A stretch of DNA of 64,000 bases from Mesonia mobilis DSM 19841 (GTDB taxonomy: Bacteria; Bacteroidota; Bacteroidia; Flavobacteriales; Flavobacteriaceae): NCBI RefSeq assembly GCF_000423405.1, contig NZ_AUHX01000005.1:1-64000 (forward strand). Direction: 5' to 3'. The position numbers were made by a program, and so were the translations under genes. Below the pieces are notes generated by a model. The model was not told the origin of the DNA, did not search any database, and worked only from the letters and a program-made list of their open reading frames with translations. This document shows, piece by piece, positions 1-8,535 of this stretch (position 1 is the stretch's first letter; each line of letters begins with the position of its first letter).

Positions 1-141
1 GCTATCCTTAGGTATATAACCTAAAAAAGAGACAAAACCGGACTCATCATTGCTAAACTGGCGATGACCACTTTTACTTCCATAAACATCAAAGACTGAT
101 TTACTGATATCGATTCCAAAAGTTTCTTTATATTTACCCAT
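1..141 (-). CDS. IS110-family transposase, N-terminal part (cut by window edge)
   Basis: The minus strand from the ATG at 141 reads 47 codons, open to the window edge. It begins MGKYKETFGIDISKSVFDVY, the start of the DEDD RuvC-like domain of IS110-type transposases, where GIDISK carries the first catalytic aspartate. The rest of the gene lies left of the window, so whether the copy is intact cannot be judged. The gene-free DNA just upstream (142 onward) is where IS110-group elements encode their guide RNA. Family assignment rests on this short N-terminal motif only. Confidence 0.75.
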   Translation of the reverse strand, partial: MGKYKETFGIDISKSVFDVYGSKSGHRQFSNDESGFVSFLGYIPKDS

Positions 142-400
142 AACACTGATTTTTGGAAAGAACATATATTACGCTGATCACAACAACTTGAAATCGAGGT
201 CTAACCTCACAGAACTGAACGTGATTGACGCAATTAAAGAGAGAGGATTATCAATGTTGCCGAAGTCTAACGCTTCACCGTATAACAGAACCTTAATTCC
301 CTCTTTGTTCTTTCTGATTAATTACTATTTATTTTAAAATGCAAACTTAAGATGTATAAAAATAATAGCGGTTTAGTTACTAAAGCCAAAGTCTAGCGTA
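142..400 (-). ncRNA. Gene-free IS110 flank, candidate bridge RNA region
   Basis: No coding frame is visible between the transposase start and integrase 1. The part next to the transposase holds short hairpins: GAGGT-cta-ACCTC near 197-209 and GAAG-N7-CTTC near 264-278. Both have GTCTAAC in or beside the loop, so the same 7-mer occurs twice. IS110-group elements are known to transcribe a structured bridge RNA from the non-coding end upstream of the transposase. Treating this stretch as that RNA is inference from position and hairpins; the outer limit near 400 is a guess. From 400 to 496 nothing was recognised. Confidence 0.3.
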
Positions 401-496
401 TATTGCACCAAATTGAAACAAAGTCATTCATTTTCAATTGATTATACGATTCTACATTTTCTTTAATATCATCTAATATCAATTGATTTCAACATT

Positions 497-604
497 TGTT
501 GTACCTATGTTGTACCTGAAAAGAACAATAATTTCGTATCTTTATGGTGTACTTAGGTAAAGGAATACATTCAAAATGGAATGTTGTACCTATGTTGTAC
601 CTGA
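497..604 (+). repeat. TGTACC iterons upstream of integrase 1
   Basis: An exact 23-bp direct repeat occurs at 497-519 and 582-604. Each copy contains two TGTACC units starting 11 bp apart (500, 511 and 585, 596), so four units lie just before integrase 1. The same hexamer, also at 11-bp spacing and in the same orientation relative to the gene, recurs upstream of integrase 2 (58146-58173). Likely arm-type binding sites for the integrase or for its regulator; that role is inferred. Confidence 0.55.
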
Positions 605-634
605 TTTGACTTTCGTACTCAAAACAGGTCAATT

Positions 635-1849
635 ATGTCATCAAACGCAAAGATAGTTCTACGTAAAAAACCAAACAGTAAAGGGCTTTACCCATTAACT
701 GTTCGAATTACAAAAAATCGTCGTTCAACATATCAATATATAGGTCATTATATTGACATAGAGGATTGGGACGAAAAAAATATTCGAGTAAGAAAGTCTA
801 ATTCAAATGCTGATAGTTTAAACAAGTTGCTATCACAGGAACTCTCGAACGCCAATAAAGCACTTATTGACTTACAATCCGAGCATAAAGATGCATCTGC
901 CAACCAAATCAAAAAAGAGATATATGCCTCGGGAAACTCTGCTACCTTTTTTGAACTAGCACAAGAGCATCTGGACGAATTGGAAATCGCCGAAAAATTA
1001 AACCGCTTATCTACGGATAGTGCTTTGGTTAGCTATATCATAAAGTTTAATAAATCAAAACAGTTGGCTTTTCAGGAAATTAACGAACGCTTCCTAAAAA
1101 AGCTGATGATATATTTGAAAGCCAAACACGAACTTTCAGAAACATCAGTAATGAACATCTTAGTCCTCATTAGGTTGTTGTTCAACAGAGCTATTAAGCT
1201 CAAAATAGTTAGTAGGGAATTATATCCTTTTGGTGGTGACAAGATTAAAATTAAGTTTCCAGAAACAAGCAAAGTCGGGTTGAATATTATTGAAGTAAGA
1301 GCCATAGAAGCTCTTGAGAATTTAACTTTGAGTGAAATACACACTCGAAATGTCTGGCTCTTTAGTTTTAATTTTGCCGGAATGCGAGTTACCGATGTAT
1401 TGTGGACAAAGTGGTCTGACATATACGACAAAAGGTTGCATTATAGAATGAACAAAAACTCAAAATTACTATCATTAAAAATTCCAGATAAGGTTTTCAA
1501 AATTTTAGATTATTACAAAGAAGACAAAAGATATGCAACCGATTTTGTTTTTCCCGAATTGAAAAAAGCGAATCTCGATGATGCAAAAGATGTCTATAAC
1601 AAGAGAAAGACAGCTACCAAGAAATTTAATGACAACTTAAAATCTATAGCTAAAAAGGCGAAAATTGATAAGAAAATTACAATGCATATTGCGAGGCATA
1701 CCTTTGGCAATATTGCTGGTGATACCATCCATCCCTTTATGCTGCAAAAATTGTATCGTCATAGCGATTTAAAAACCACATTGAACTATCAAGCTAATTT
1801 TATTCACAAAGAAGCAGATGATGCTTTGGATAGTGTGGTAAATTTTTGA
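635..1849 (+). CDS. Tyrosine recombinase/integrase 1
   Basis: A 404-residue site-specific integrase of the Bacteroidota type. It has an N-terminal arm-binding domain (about 1-90), a SAM-like core-binding domain (about 100-200) and a C-terminal catalytic domain. Visible catalytic residues are the Arg in FAGMRVTDVLW (about 250), HIARH (about 352), the His in LYRHSDLKTT and the Tyr in LNYQ. The last ~55 residues are almost the same as those of integrase 2 at 56765, so the two are close relatives. It lies 30 bp after a set of TGTACC repeats. It could mark a separate insertion or the other end of the same element. Confidence 0.93.
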   Translation: MSSNAKIVLRKKPNSKGLYPLTVRITKNRRSTYQYIGHYIDIEDWDEKNIRVRKSNSNADSLNKLLSQELSNANKALIDLQSEHKDASANQIKKEIYASGNSATFFELAQEHLDELEIAEKLNRLSTDSALVSYIIKFNKSKQLAFQEINERFLKKLMIYLKAKHELSETSVMNILVLIRLLFNRAIKLKIVSRELYPFGGDKIKIKFPETSKVGLNIIEVRAIEALENLTLSEIHTRNVWLFSFNFAGMRVTDVLWTKWSDIYDKRLHYRMNKNSKLLSLKIPDKVFKILDYYKEDKRYATDFVFPELKKANLDDAKDVYNKRKTATKKFNDNLKSIAKKAKIDKKITMHIARHTFGNIAGDTIHPFMLQKLYRHSDLKTTLNYQANFIHKEADDALDSVVNF

Positions 1850-1934
1850 ACTATTATCAGCCATCTGCAAATATTTTAAAGTCATATTTCAACATATTCA
1901 ATTGCCATTCCCTTACCTTTACCAACATAATTTT

Positions 1935-2846
1935 ATGTTTATGGTGTTAAAGGTTAAATGGACTGAATTTAAAAGTAGTCTTGAAAATTTTCAGTCCGAA
2001 GGAAATGCGCTTATTAAAAAATATAAAGCAGCAAGAACTGAGGATTTATTAAATGAATTGAAAGAGGAAAAACAATCGTGGGAAAGCGATGTAATCAGTT
2101 ATGTAAAGGCTTCTTTTGACCCTGAACACACCAATTTTGCATACGAGTTTAAGGCTCAGCAAGGATATAATTTCGGAATGAAATTAGGTATCGACCAAAG
2201 AGTCAAAAACACTATTCAAACCATTAAAGATGAAATTAATGGGCTTGATTACTATTTAAAAATATTATTCATTTCAGATGCTATTGTGCGAGCTGATGAC
2301 ATTGATTTAGAAGAGCATAAAAACCTTGATACCGAAGGCATTCTTGATCTTATACTTTCTAAACTATATGAACTGTATAATGATGGGAAATACTATTCTA
2401 TTAAGTGGATTCTTGAAGGTAACGGCCTAAAGTTAGGTGGGCGTAGCGAAGATTGGGACTATGGTAGAATGCTTGAAGAACGAGGCCTTATTGAGACTAT
2501 GAATGGTCGTGAGGTAAATGCCAAACTAAAACTTGAGGGAAAGTATGCCATTGAACAAGCCAGAAAATCCCAAGTGCCCGACTACTCAAAAATTAGCGAT
2601 TCTGATGAAGAATTAAAAACACTTCTCAAAGAGGTACTTGCCGAAGTTAAAAGATCAGGATATGGTCAGCAAATCATCTTCGATGAGTTTGATGAGCTGC
2701 GCAAAGACATTCCGCATCTTAGCAAAAAATCGTTTGGTCAGTTATTAAAATCAAAACTTGGCGATTTGGTCGCAGCCAAAGCCTTTGACAAAGCTATCGC
2801 CAGCGACATATTCAAACAATTTACTAACCAAATATTTCCATTTTAA
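1935..2846 (+). CDS. Hypothetical protein, integrase-linked
   Basis: Not recognised. The frame is open from an ATG at 1902, but ATGs at 1935 and 1941 look more natural because the first residues (MPFPYLYQHNF) are unlike the rest; the 1935 start gives about 303 residues. The protein is soluble, charged and mostly helical, with a Lys/Glu-rich N-terminal part that could form a coiled coil and no membrane segment. It ends 3 bp before the next gene start (2850), so the two probably form one transcript. Sitting between an integrase and a nuclease-like gene, it may be a defence or stability cargo gene, but nothing in the sequence proves this. Confidence 0.6.
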   Translation: MFMVLKVKWTEFKSSLENFQSEGNALIKKYKAARTEDLLNELKEEKQSWESDVISYVKASFDPEHTNFAYEFKAQQGYNFGMKLGIDQRVKNTIQTIKDEINGLDYYLKILFISDAIVRADDIDLEEHKNLDTEGILDLILSKLYELYNDGKYYSIKWILEGNGLKLGGRSEDWDYGRMLEERGLIETMNGREVNAKLKLEGKYAIEQARKSQVPDYSKISDSDEELKTLLKEVLAEVKRSGYGQQIIFDEFDELRKDIPHLSKKSFGQLLKSKLGDLVAAKAFDKAIASDIFKQFTNQIFPF

Positions 2847-2849
2847 CGT

Positions 2850-3628
2850 ATGAGAATATGGGCAGGTATTAAAAATAGAATAGTTCAATTCTTCCGAAAA
2901 GAACCACCACCAGAATATGAGGTGACAGAATATGTGTTTTCGGATAGACAACCTCTTGATGGTTCTTCGACCATTTCATTTTTCGTAAACAATCCCAAGC
3001 CAGATGTAAGTGTTACCAGAACTTTTGATAGCGAAGACCAAGCCGTTAATTGGCTTATGGAAAATCGAGATTTCAAAAAGATGTTATTTAGTAATGTATT
3101 TCCATCCGCAAATTCGGTGAAATACCAATGTGGCGTTAAAGAACCTATCACAATCCCAAACAAAATGCCAGGGATATTGACATTCTTCTGTATGAACAAG
3201 GAAAGGAACAAAATGCGGTTGGAATAGAATGTAAAATAGTAAAAACCGAATCGCTTGAAAATCAACCACCAAAAATAAACAAGATTACAAGCGTTCAAAA
3301 AAAGGGAACTATTCAGGCAAATGGATATACCGAAATTGGATTCAACAGGGTTTATCTGCTAATCATACTATTGGATGATGGCCGGCATTACAAAAACCCC
3401 AATGTTATGTTCAGAACTACACCTTTTAAATGGTTGAAAGAATTGTATGGTTTTGACTGGCAAACCCGAATGAGTGATGATATTGGAATTATTTACGTTC
3501 ACATAAATCAATTTACTACTAACCATATAAATCAGACCAAAGGATTGGGATTGCGTGTAGAACGTGAAGCAATACCAATTTTACAACCTGAAGAACTAAC
3601 TGATAAAATCAAAAAACTGGATTCATAG
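2850..3628 (+). pseudogene. PD-(D/E)XK nuclease-like gene with a frameshift
   Basis: Two frames join into one sensible protein. The first runs from 2850 to a stop at 3227; the second is open from 3140 to 3628. Adding one base in the GGG run at 3171-3173 continues ...NKMPG directly into DIDILLYEQGKEQ and later GIECKIVK. That D-x-D followed by E-x-K spacing is the core of PD-(D/E)XK nucleases. The restored product would be about 259 residues. Either the gene is broken by a one-base deletion or the read lost a G. The nuclease assignment is from motif only, and the downstream half (HYKNPN onward) resembles nothing I know. Confidence 0.6.
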
Positions 3629-3634
3629 GATAAT

Positions 3635-3727
3635 TTGAAACGTAAAGGAACTTGCAAGATATGCGGAAATCATAGTAAACTAACGTTTGAGCACGTTACA
3701 CGAGAGTGTAAACTGAACTCTCTATAG
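3635..3727 (+). pseudogene. Truncated HNH/zinc-finger-like gene stub
   Basis: A 30-codon frame from TTG at 3635 reads LKRKGTCKICGNHSKLTFEH and then VT and a short tail to a stop at 3725-3727. CxxC followed by LTFEHV resembles the start of HNH-type proteins in which the zinc knuckle precedes a FEHIPP-like segment. The match stops after EHV, and a TTACAC-gaga-GTGTAA inverted repeat begins at that point. This looks like a gene cut off by a recombination junction at about 3697. Low certainty because the stub is short. Confidence 0.4.
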
Positions 3728-3745
3728 TTTGCCTGATTCATTTTC

Positions 3746-4519
3746 TCAAGTGCTCGGTTCTTGCCTAAAACATTCCACCAACATCCCATAAAGTTCTGGA
3801 TGTTTTCTTTTTAGTAAATCCGCTCGTTCAAAAAAATACTCTGAAGCAACCGCAAAGAATTCAGCTTGATTTGTTCCACCATATTTACGAATATCTGAAT
3901 GGTTATCGTTAATCGCTTCCATTTCTTTATGGATTAAGTTTAACCAAGGTATGGCATATTGATGTTCCATTAGCCGCTCTGACACACCGTCTGTTCTATC
4001 GTCCAACTTATCTATAAGGTGCACAAATTCGTGTATGCCAGTATTGCTTTTATCGGTTGTATTTTTAAAGCCGTGGTACAATGCTTTCTTGGAAAGTATC
4101 ATCTGTTTCTCGAACCTTCCATTTCCAACTATTCCACCAATATTCCGTGAGTTATCCTTACTGCTAAATTGCATATCCTCATTAAAATTATCAGGATATA
4201 AAAGGATGCCACTTAAATTTGTGTAGTGCCATTCCTTGAAGCCAAAAACTGGAATGACGGCACTTGCTGCAATTAAAACCTTATCCAACTCTTCCAGTTC
4301 AAACTGCACAGCATCGATATAGACCTCACTTAAAAATAGCATCATTTTTTGCTGAAAAATTAGCTGTGCGTCTTTTGATAGATTTCTATAAAACAGCACA
4401 TTATCCGTCAATAATTTATGCCAATGTTCTGGAAATGGTTTTACACTATGACGTTTTGCTTTTCTATAAAAATGAACAGCAAAAAGAACAATCACAACCG
4501 AAATAAAAATATAAGCCAT
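3746..4519 (-). CDS. MtfA-like zinc metallopeptidase (M90 family)
   Basis: A 257-residue protein with one N-terminal membrane helix (IFISVVIVLFAVHFY) and the zinc site HEFVH at about residue 163, followed by IDKLDDRTDG, as in the M90/MtfA family (DUF980). In enterobacteria MtfA binds the glucose repressor Mlc; Bacteroidota homologues have unknown substrates. It starts 12 bp after the copZ-like gene, as the last gene of a copA-copZ-mtfA run, which suggests a role in quality control under copper stress (inference). Confidence 0.8.
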   Translation of the reverse strand: MAYIFISVVIVLFAVHFYRKAKRHSVKPFPEHWHKLLTDNVLFYRNLSKDAQLIFQQKMMLFLSEVYIDAVQFELEELDKVLIAASAVIPVFGFKEWHYTNLSGILLYPDNFNEDMQFSSKDNSRNIGGIVGNGRFEKQMILSKKALYHGFKNTTDKSNTGIHEFVHLIDKLDDRTDGVSERLMEHQYAIPWLNLIHKEMEAINDNHSDIRKYGGTNQAEFFAVASEYFFERADLLKRKHPELYGMLVECFRQEPST

Positions 4520-4531
4520 ATTAAAAACGTA

Positions 4532-4744
4532 TTAATCTACAGGTTCGGCCTTAAATCCCACTTTTTGCAAAGTCGCCTTTACATCTTCTTCGGTTACACC
4601 ATCGCTTTCAATGGTTAAGATTTTATTAGGATTGGCGGTATCTACTTCCCAACTTTCTACACCTTCTTGTTTGTTTAAAAAAGGGGTTACTTTTGATACA
4701 CACCCACCACAATTGATATTTGTTTTAAATTTTAAAGTTTTCAT
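4532..4744 (-). CDS. copZ: HMA-domain copper chaperone (CopZ-like)
   Basis: Seventy residues forming one heavy-metal-associated domain. The metal-binding CxxC is present as NCGGCVSKV near residue 12. Such proteins carry Cu(I) in the cytoplasm to P-type ATPases. It begins 20 bp after the CopA ATPase on the same strand, which supports the chaperone-pump pairing. There is no signal peptide, so it should stay cytoplasmic. Mercury or another soft metal cannot be excluded, because the neighbouring genes handle both metals. Confidence 0.85.
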   Translation of the reverse strand: MKTLKFKTNINCGGCVSKVTPFLNKQEGVESWEVDTANPNKILTIESDGVTEEDVKATLQKVGFKAEPVD

Positions 4745-4764
4745 AGTATTGAATTTATTAATTA

Positions 4765-7023
4765 TTAAAGTTTTACTCGTTTAAGTCTTAAGCTGTTTGC
4801 TACTACAGATACACTACTGAATGCCATTGCTGCACCTGCAATCATCGGATCCAACAAAAACCCATTTACGGGATACAAAACTCCCGCTGCAATTGGAATA
4901 CCGATGATGTTGTAAATGAATGCCCAGAATAAGTTCTGACGTATGCCCAACACGGTTCTTTTTGATAGTTCCAATGCTTTTGGGATAGATTGTAAATCTG
5001 ATGTTATCAAGGTCATTTTTGCTACATCCATTGCGATATCCGAACCTTTGCCCATAGCAATACTCACATTGGCTTGCGCCAGGGCGTGCGAATCGTTGAT
5101 ACCATCGCCCACCATTGCTACTATCTTTCCGTCCGCCTGTAATTTTTCGACAAAAGCCGCTTTGTCCGAAGGCATCACTTCTCCTTGGTAATTTGTTATT
5201 CCTACTTGTTTTGCGACAGCAGATGCGGTTTTATTGTTATCTCCAGTAAGCATATAGACCTCAATGCCTCGTTCTTGAAGTGTTGCTGTGGCCATTTTTG
5301 AAGTTTCCTTAATCTTGTCTGCAATGGCGAGTATCGCCAGCACTTGTTTTTCATTGCCAAAGAAAATGACGGTTTTCGCTTGCTCTTCGAGACTTTCTGC
5401 TGTTTGCATCAAGGAAGCATCGATTTGAATATTTTTCTCAAGCATTAGTTTATGGTTTCCAACATAGTATGGTGAACCATTTTCTGTTTGAGCTTTCACA
5501 CCTTTTCCTGTAATACTTTCAAAAGAAGCAATTTCAGCTTTTTCAATATTTTCATCTTTTAAGTGATTGACTACAGCTTCCGCCAAAGGGTGTTCTGATT
5601 GTGCTTCAATAGCTAGAAGAACTTTTTTGTATTCGTTGATATCTTCGAGTTTATCCTTCCAAAATATATCAGTTACTAAAGGTTTTCCTTCTGTAATTGT
5701 ACCTGTTTTATCAAGAATGACAGCATTCACTTTATGACCGAGTTCTAAACTTTCGGCATCCTTTATAAGGATATTATTTTCTGCGCCTTTACCAATTCCC
5801 ACCATAATGGCGGTAGGTGTTGCCAATCCCAAAGCACAAGGACAGGCGATTACCAATACTGCTACAGAGGTCAATAAGGCTTGTGAAAAGGCATTATCGC
5901 CTCCTAAAGACATCCAGACAATGAAGGTTACAATGGAAATACCCAATACCACAGGAACGAAAATACCGGCAATCTTATCGACCAGTTTTTGAACGGGTGC
6001 CTTACTCCCTTGCGCTTGCTGAACCATTTTAATGATTTGGGAAAGCAGGGTTTCTCCACCTACTTTTTCAGCGGTAAATTGAAAACTTCCTTTTTGATTA
6101 ACGGTACCAGCGAATACCTTTTCCCCTTGGGATTTCTGAACTGGAACGGGTTCACCAGTAATCATACTTTCATCTACATATGAGCTTCCCTTGGAAACTT
6201 CGCCATCCACGGGAATCTTTTCTCCGGGACGCACCAAAATGGTCTGACCTACTTGAACAGACGAAATAGGAATTTCCTTTTCTTCACCATTCTCAATAAT
6301 TTTCAACGTTTTAGGCTGTAGTCCCATTAATTTTTTAATGGCTGAAGATGTATTTGACTTTGCCTTTTCTTCCAATAGTTTCCCCAAGGAAATAAAGGTG
6401 ATAATCACGGTAGCCGCTTCGTAATATACGTGAGGCTCGATGCCACGACTTAACCAAAATTCAGGAAAAAAGGTATTGAATACACTAAAGAGGAAGGCGA
6501 TTCCGGTACTCAACGCCACCAAGGTATCCATATTTGCTTTACCGTGTTTGGCCTGCTTGAAGGCATTGATGAAAAAACTGCGCCCAAACCAAAAAAGAAT
6601 TGGAAAGGCCAATACCAATGAAATCCATTTGCCTGGTTCCCATTGCATATAGAACATTCCCAACACAAAAATGGGTAGCGTAAGTATCGCCGACCAGATG
6701 GTTCGGTTTTTTATGTCCTGATAATGCTTTTGCTGAAGTTCTTGCTGTACTTCCGAAGGGTCTTCGGCATCAATTATAATATCGTAACCGACCTCACGAA
6801 GCGCGTTTTGAAGTTGATTTGGACTCAACTCCTTGTCATATTCCACAAGAACGGAACTATTGGCAAAATTAACACTTGCATCAAACACACCTTCCGTGTG
6901 TTTTAATACAGATTCAACACTTGCTGCACAAGAGGCACAAGTCATTCCCGTAACAGGGAATGATTCCTTTATTCCTTTTTTAGTATTCTTTTCTTTGGTT
7001 TCAAATATGTTGATTGTCTCCAT
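4765..7023 (-). CDS. copA: Cu(I)-exporting P1B-type ATPase CopA
   Basis: A 752-residue heavy-metal ATPase with one N-terminal HMA domain (GMTCASC, Cys 29 and 32), eight predicted membrane helices, the TGEP actuator motif, the transmembrane CPC metal site ([10 protein letters not shown]) of P1B-1 Cu(I)/Ag(I) pumps, the phosphorylated Asp in DKTGT, and the MVGDGINDS hinge. It pumps monovalent copper out of the cytoplasm. Chaperone and peptidase genes follow. A perfect inverted repeat lies 12 bp upstream (7036-7052). The gene starts over 160 bp after the second MerTP gene, so it probably has its own promoter. Confidence 0.95.
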   Translation of the reverse strand: METINIFETKEKNTKKGIKESFPVTGMTCASCAASVESVLKHTEGVFDASVNFANSSVLVEYDKELSPNQLQNALREVGYDIIIDAEDPSEVQQELQQKHYQDIKNRTIWSAILTLPIFVLGMFYMQWEPGKWISLVLAFPILFWFGRSFFINAFKQAKHGKANMDTLVALSTGIAFLFSVFNTFFPEFWLSRGIEPHVYYEAATVIITFISLGKLLEEKAKSNTSSAIKKLMGLQPKTLKIIENGEEKEIPISSVQVGQTILVRPGEKIPVDGEVSKGSSYVDESMITGEPVPVQKSQGEKVFAGTVNQKGSFQFTAEKVGGETLLSQIIKMVQQAQGSKAPVQKLVDKIAGIFVPVVLGISIVTFIVWMSLGGDNAFSQALLTSVAVLVIACPCALGLATPTAIMVGIGKGAENNILIKDAESLELGHKVNAVILDKTGTITEGKPLVTDIFWKDKLEDINEYKKVLLAIEAQSEHPLAEAVVNHLKDENIEKAEIASFESITGKGVKAQTENGSPYYVGNHKLMLEKNIQIDASLMQTAESLEEQAKTVIFFGNEKQVLAILAIADKIKETSKMATATLQERGIEVYMLTGDNNKTASAVAKQVGITNYQGEVMPSDKAAFVEKLQADGKIVAMVGDGINDSHALAQANVSIAMGKGSDIAMDVAKMTLITSDLQSIPKALELSKRTVLGIRQNLFWAFIYNIIGIPIAAGVLYPVNGFLLDPMIAGAAMAFSSVSVVANSLRLKRVKL

Positions 7024-7035
7024 AAATCCGTTCTT

Positions 7036-7052
7036 ATTTGTATGTTACAAAT
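7036..7052. promoter_or_regulatory. Inverted repeat upstream of copA (candidate operator)
   Basis: ATTTGTA-tgt-TACAAAT is a perfect 7-bp inverted repeat ending 12 bp before the copA start codon. Its size and position suit a repressor site. The candidates in this window are the ArsR-type and CsoR-like regulators; neither can be assigned from sequence. Confidence 0.35.
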
Positions 7053-7187
7053 TTCAGGATTAAAAGACTGTAATGTGTTACGTTATATGCTGAATGATTT
7101 GTAGAATTTACTCTTCACGAATTATTACTACCAATTGGATAAGTCGTTTTTAATTTATCTTTTATCACCGCAATGGATACGTGTCTA

Positions 7188-7799
7188 TCAGTCTCTACTA
7201 TTTGTAATCAAATACCCTTTTGATTGAATGACCTTTTTTATCTCATCGACATTCGTTTTAGTGGTATCAAATTCTATAATTGAAGTCCCTTCTTCAAAAG
7301 ACGTAGATACATTTGTAACCCCGTCAATTTTGTTTACCGAATGGTTGATGTTTTCTTCACAACCCGAGCATACCATCCCTTCAATATTCAACTTTACAGT
7401 TTGAATATCGGTATTGTTTGTTGCAACAATTCCTACTTTCTCCGTTGAATGAAATATTTGTGGATAATAAGAAACAAATGTCATTACAACAACAAACACT
7501 GTAACCAACCACAAATAGAATTTCGACTTAAAAAATGATGGCTTAGCCATATCACAGTTACCACAATCGTCCACCTTCTTTTTTTTATAAACCTGATAAA
7601 AGGCCAGTCCCAATGACAAAAATGCTATAACCAACAGATAAGGTTTCAAGGCAATAAGCCAAGAAAAATAGACAGAACTTCCACTAATACCAGCTACACT
7701 TGTAAGTAGCAAAGGACCCCAGCAGCATAGTTTAAGGGAAACTGCTGAAAATACAGCAGTCCCCATAGATGTTTTTTTGTTCCATTTAGTAATTGCCAT
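7188..7799 (-). CDS. merTP: Fused mercuric transport protein MerTP, copy 2
   Basis: The frame is open to 7865, but the ATG at 7799 (MAITKWNKK) is the better start: it lies 2 bp after the stop of the upstream gene and gives 203 residues. Three membrane helices carry the MerT vicinal cysteines in the first helix (KLCCWGP) and a further CxxC in the cytoplasmic loop (DCGNCDM). A C-terminal HMA domain has GMVCSGC. The protein would pass Hg(II) into the cytoplasm for reduction. It is diverged from copy 1 at 10631, and its pairing with a thioredoxin-like gene and a CsoR-like regulator suggests different control or metal. Confidence 0.85.
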   Translation of the reverse strand: MAITKWNKKTSMGTAVFSAVSLKLCCWGPLLLTSVAGISGSSVYFSWLIALKPYLLVIAFLSLGLAFYQVYKKKKVDDCGNCDMAKPSFFKSKFYLWLVTVFVVVMTFVSYYPQIFHSTEKVGIVATNNTDIQTVKLNIEGMVCSGCEENINHSVNKIDGVTNVSTSFEEGTSIIEFDTTKTNVDEIKKVIQSKGYLITNSRD

Positions 7800-7801
7800 A
7801 C

Positions 7802-8071
7802 CTAACAACTTCCTATTCCCGCGTTTACCAAATCCTCTTTTGTGATTTCGATGTTGGTGCAGCAATTCAGTAGTTTTCCGTCCACAGCAATGGCGGGAAC
7901 TCTTGTAACCCCATATTCCTTCATTTTTGAAACACAGATTTTACTTTCGCATTGCTCGGACAGATTATGAAGTGTGATTTCGCAGTCCTTTCCTGCTGTC
8001 TCTTTTACTAATTGCACCACAGGCTCGCATACCGGGCAACCTGCTGTAAAAATCTCGATTTGTCGTTTCAT
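7802..8071 (-). CDS. Small thioredoxin/glutaredoxin-like protein
   Basis: An 89-residue thioredoxin-fold protein. It has the N-terminal CxxC redox site FTAGCPVCEP (Cys 12 and 15), the cis-proline loop VTRVPAIAVDG, and extra cysteines (CESKIC, NCC, final Cys). Such proteins are common in mer and ars clusters, where they may reduce metal-bound thiols or hand over metal. It is followed after 2 bp by MerTP copy 2. Its own promoter seems to lie between 8100 and 8132. Substrate is unknown. Confidence 0.75.
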   Translation of the reverse strand: MKRQIEIFTAGCPVCEPVVQLVKETAGKDCEITLHNLSEQCESKICVSKMKEYGVTRVPAIAVDGKLLNCCTNIEITKEDLVNAGIGSC

Positions 8072-8099
8072 CTTATTTAAGTTTAAATTAATAATGGAA

Positions 8100-8132
8100 C
8101 AAAGATGAGAACGTGAGGTAGGGGGTCACCAA
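8100..8132 (-). promoter_or_regulatory. Promoter with G-tract operator, CsoR-type
   Basis: On the minus strand TTG (8130-8132) and CATCTTTG (8100-8107, one mismatch to TAnnTTTG) are 22 bp apart. The segment GTGAGGTAGGGGGTCACC (8113-8130), with GTGA/TCAC ends and a run of five G, lies between them. CsoR/RcnR-family repressors are known to bind G-tracts in such spacers, and a CsoR-like gene lies just upstream. Function is inferred. Confidence 0.4.
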
Positions 8133-8139
8133 ACTTTTT

Positions 8140-8526
8140 TTAACCTTTTTTTTCGTTGTAGTTTTTTAATCTGGTTTCAATAGTTTGGATTTCTTTTAAG
8201 CGATTGGTCAAATCGGATAATTCCAAATTGGGGAATTCACTTTTTAAATATTCAATTTTATCTTCATTGCCACAATTTCCTGGGCAAGAGTCCACGGCCT
8301 TTACAATTCCAATAGCAAGTGCTTTTCGATAGACTTCATCCAGCAGTAAGTAATGTGCTTTTTGAATCCCCTTATCAATGGATCTGAACTGTATGTTTAT
8401 TTGTTCGGGGTCCTTTCCTTCATCAAGCATTTTAACAATGCCGTTTATTTGACCACTCAAAGTTTTTAATCTGGATTTAATATCCAAGATTAAATCAGTA
8501 GGTAATTTGTACTGTTCTCCTTTCAT
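8140..8526 (-). CDS. CsoR/FrmR-family (DUF156) metal-responsive regulator, atypical
   Basis: A 128-residue protein with the helical core of the family (RLKTLSGQINGIVKMLDEGKD then a QKAHYLLLDEV helix). The first ligand cysteine of CsoR (in the DxxC position after the first helix) is replaced: the segment reads EGKDPEQINIQ. Cysteines occur instead in a C-terminal CPGNCG, absent from ordinary CsoR. The C-terminal extension is longer than usual. It starts 9 bp after merA, so it is co-transcribed with mercury genes. It probably controls the following thioredoxin-MerTP unit. The inducer is unclear: Hg or Cu through the new Cys pair is plausible. Confidence 0.75.
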   Translation of the reverse strand: MKGEQYKLPTDLILDIKSRLKTLSGQINGIVKMLDEGKDPEQINIQFRSIDKGIQKAHYLLLDEVYRKALAIGIVKAVDSCPGNCGNEDKIEYLKSEFPNLELSDLTNRLKEIQTIETRLKNYNEKKG

Positions 8527-8535
8527 AACTCAAAC

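Noticed and set aside
1072-1431. Minus-strand frame of 119 codons inside integrase 1
   Set aside because: It lies fully opposite a well-supported integrase, and its protein has no recognisable motif.
2885-3298. Minus-strand frames opposite the frameshifted nuclease-like gene
   Set aside because: The plus strand gives a coherent nuclease-type protein when one base is added; the minus products are low-complexity hydrophobic runs.
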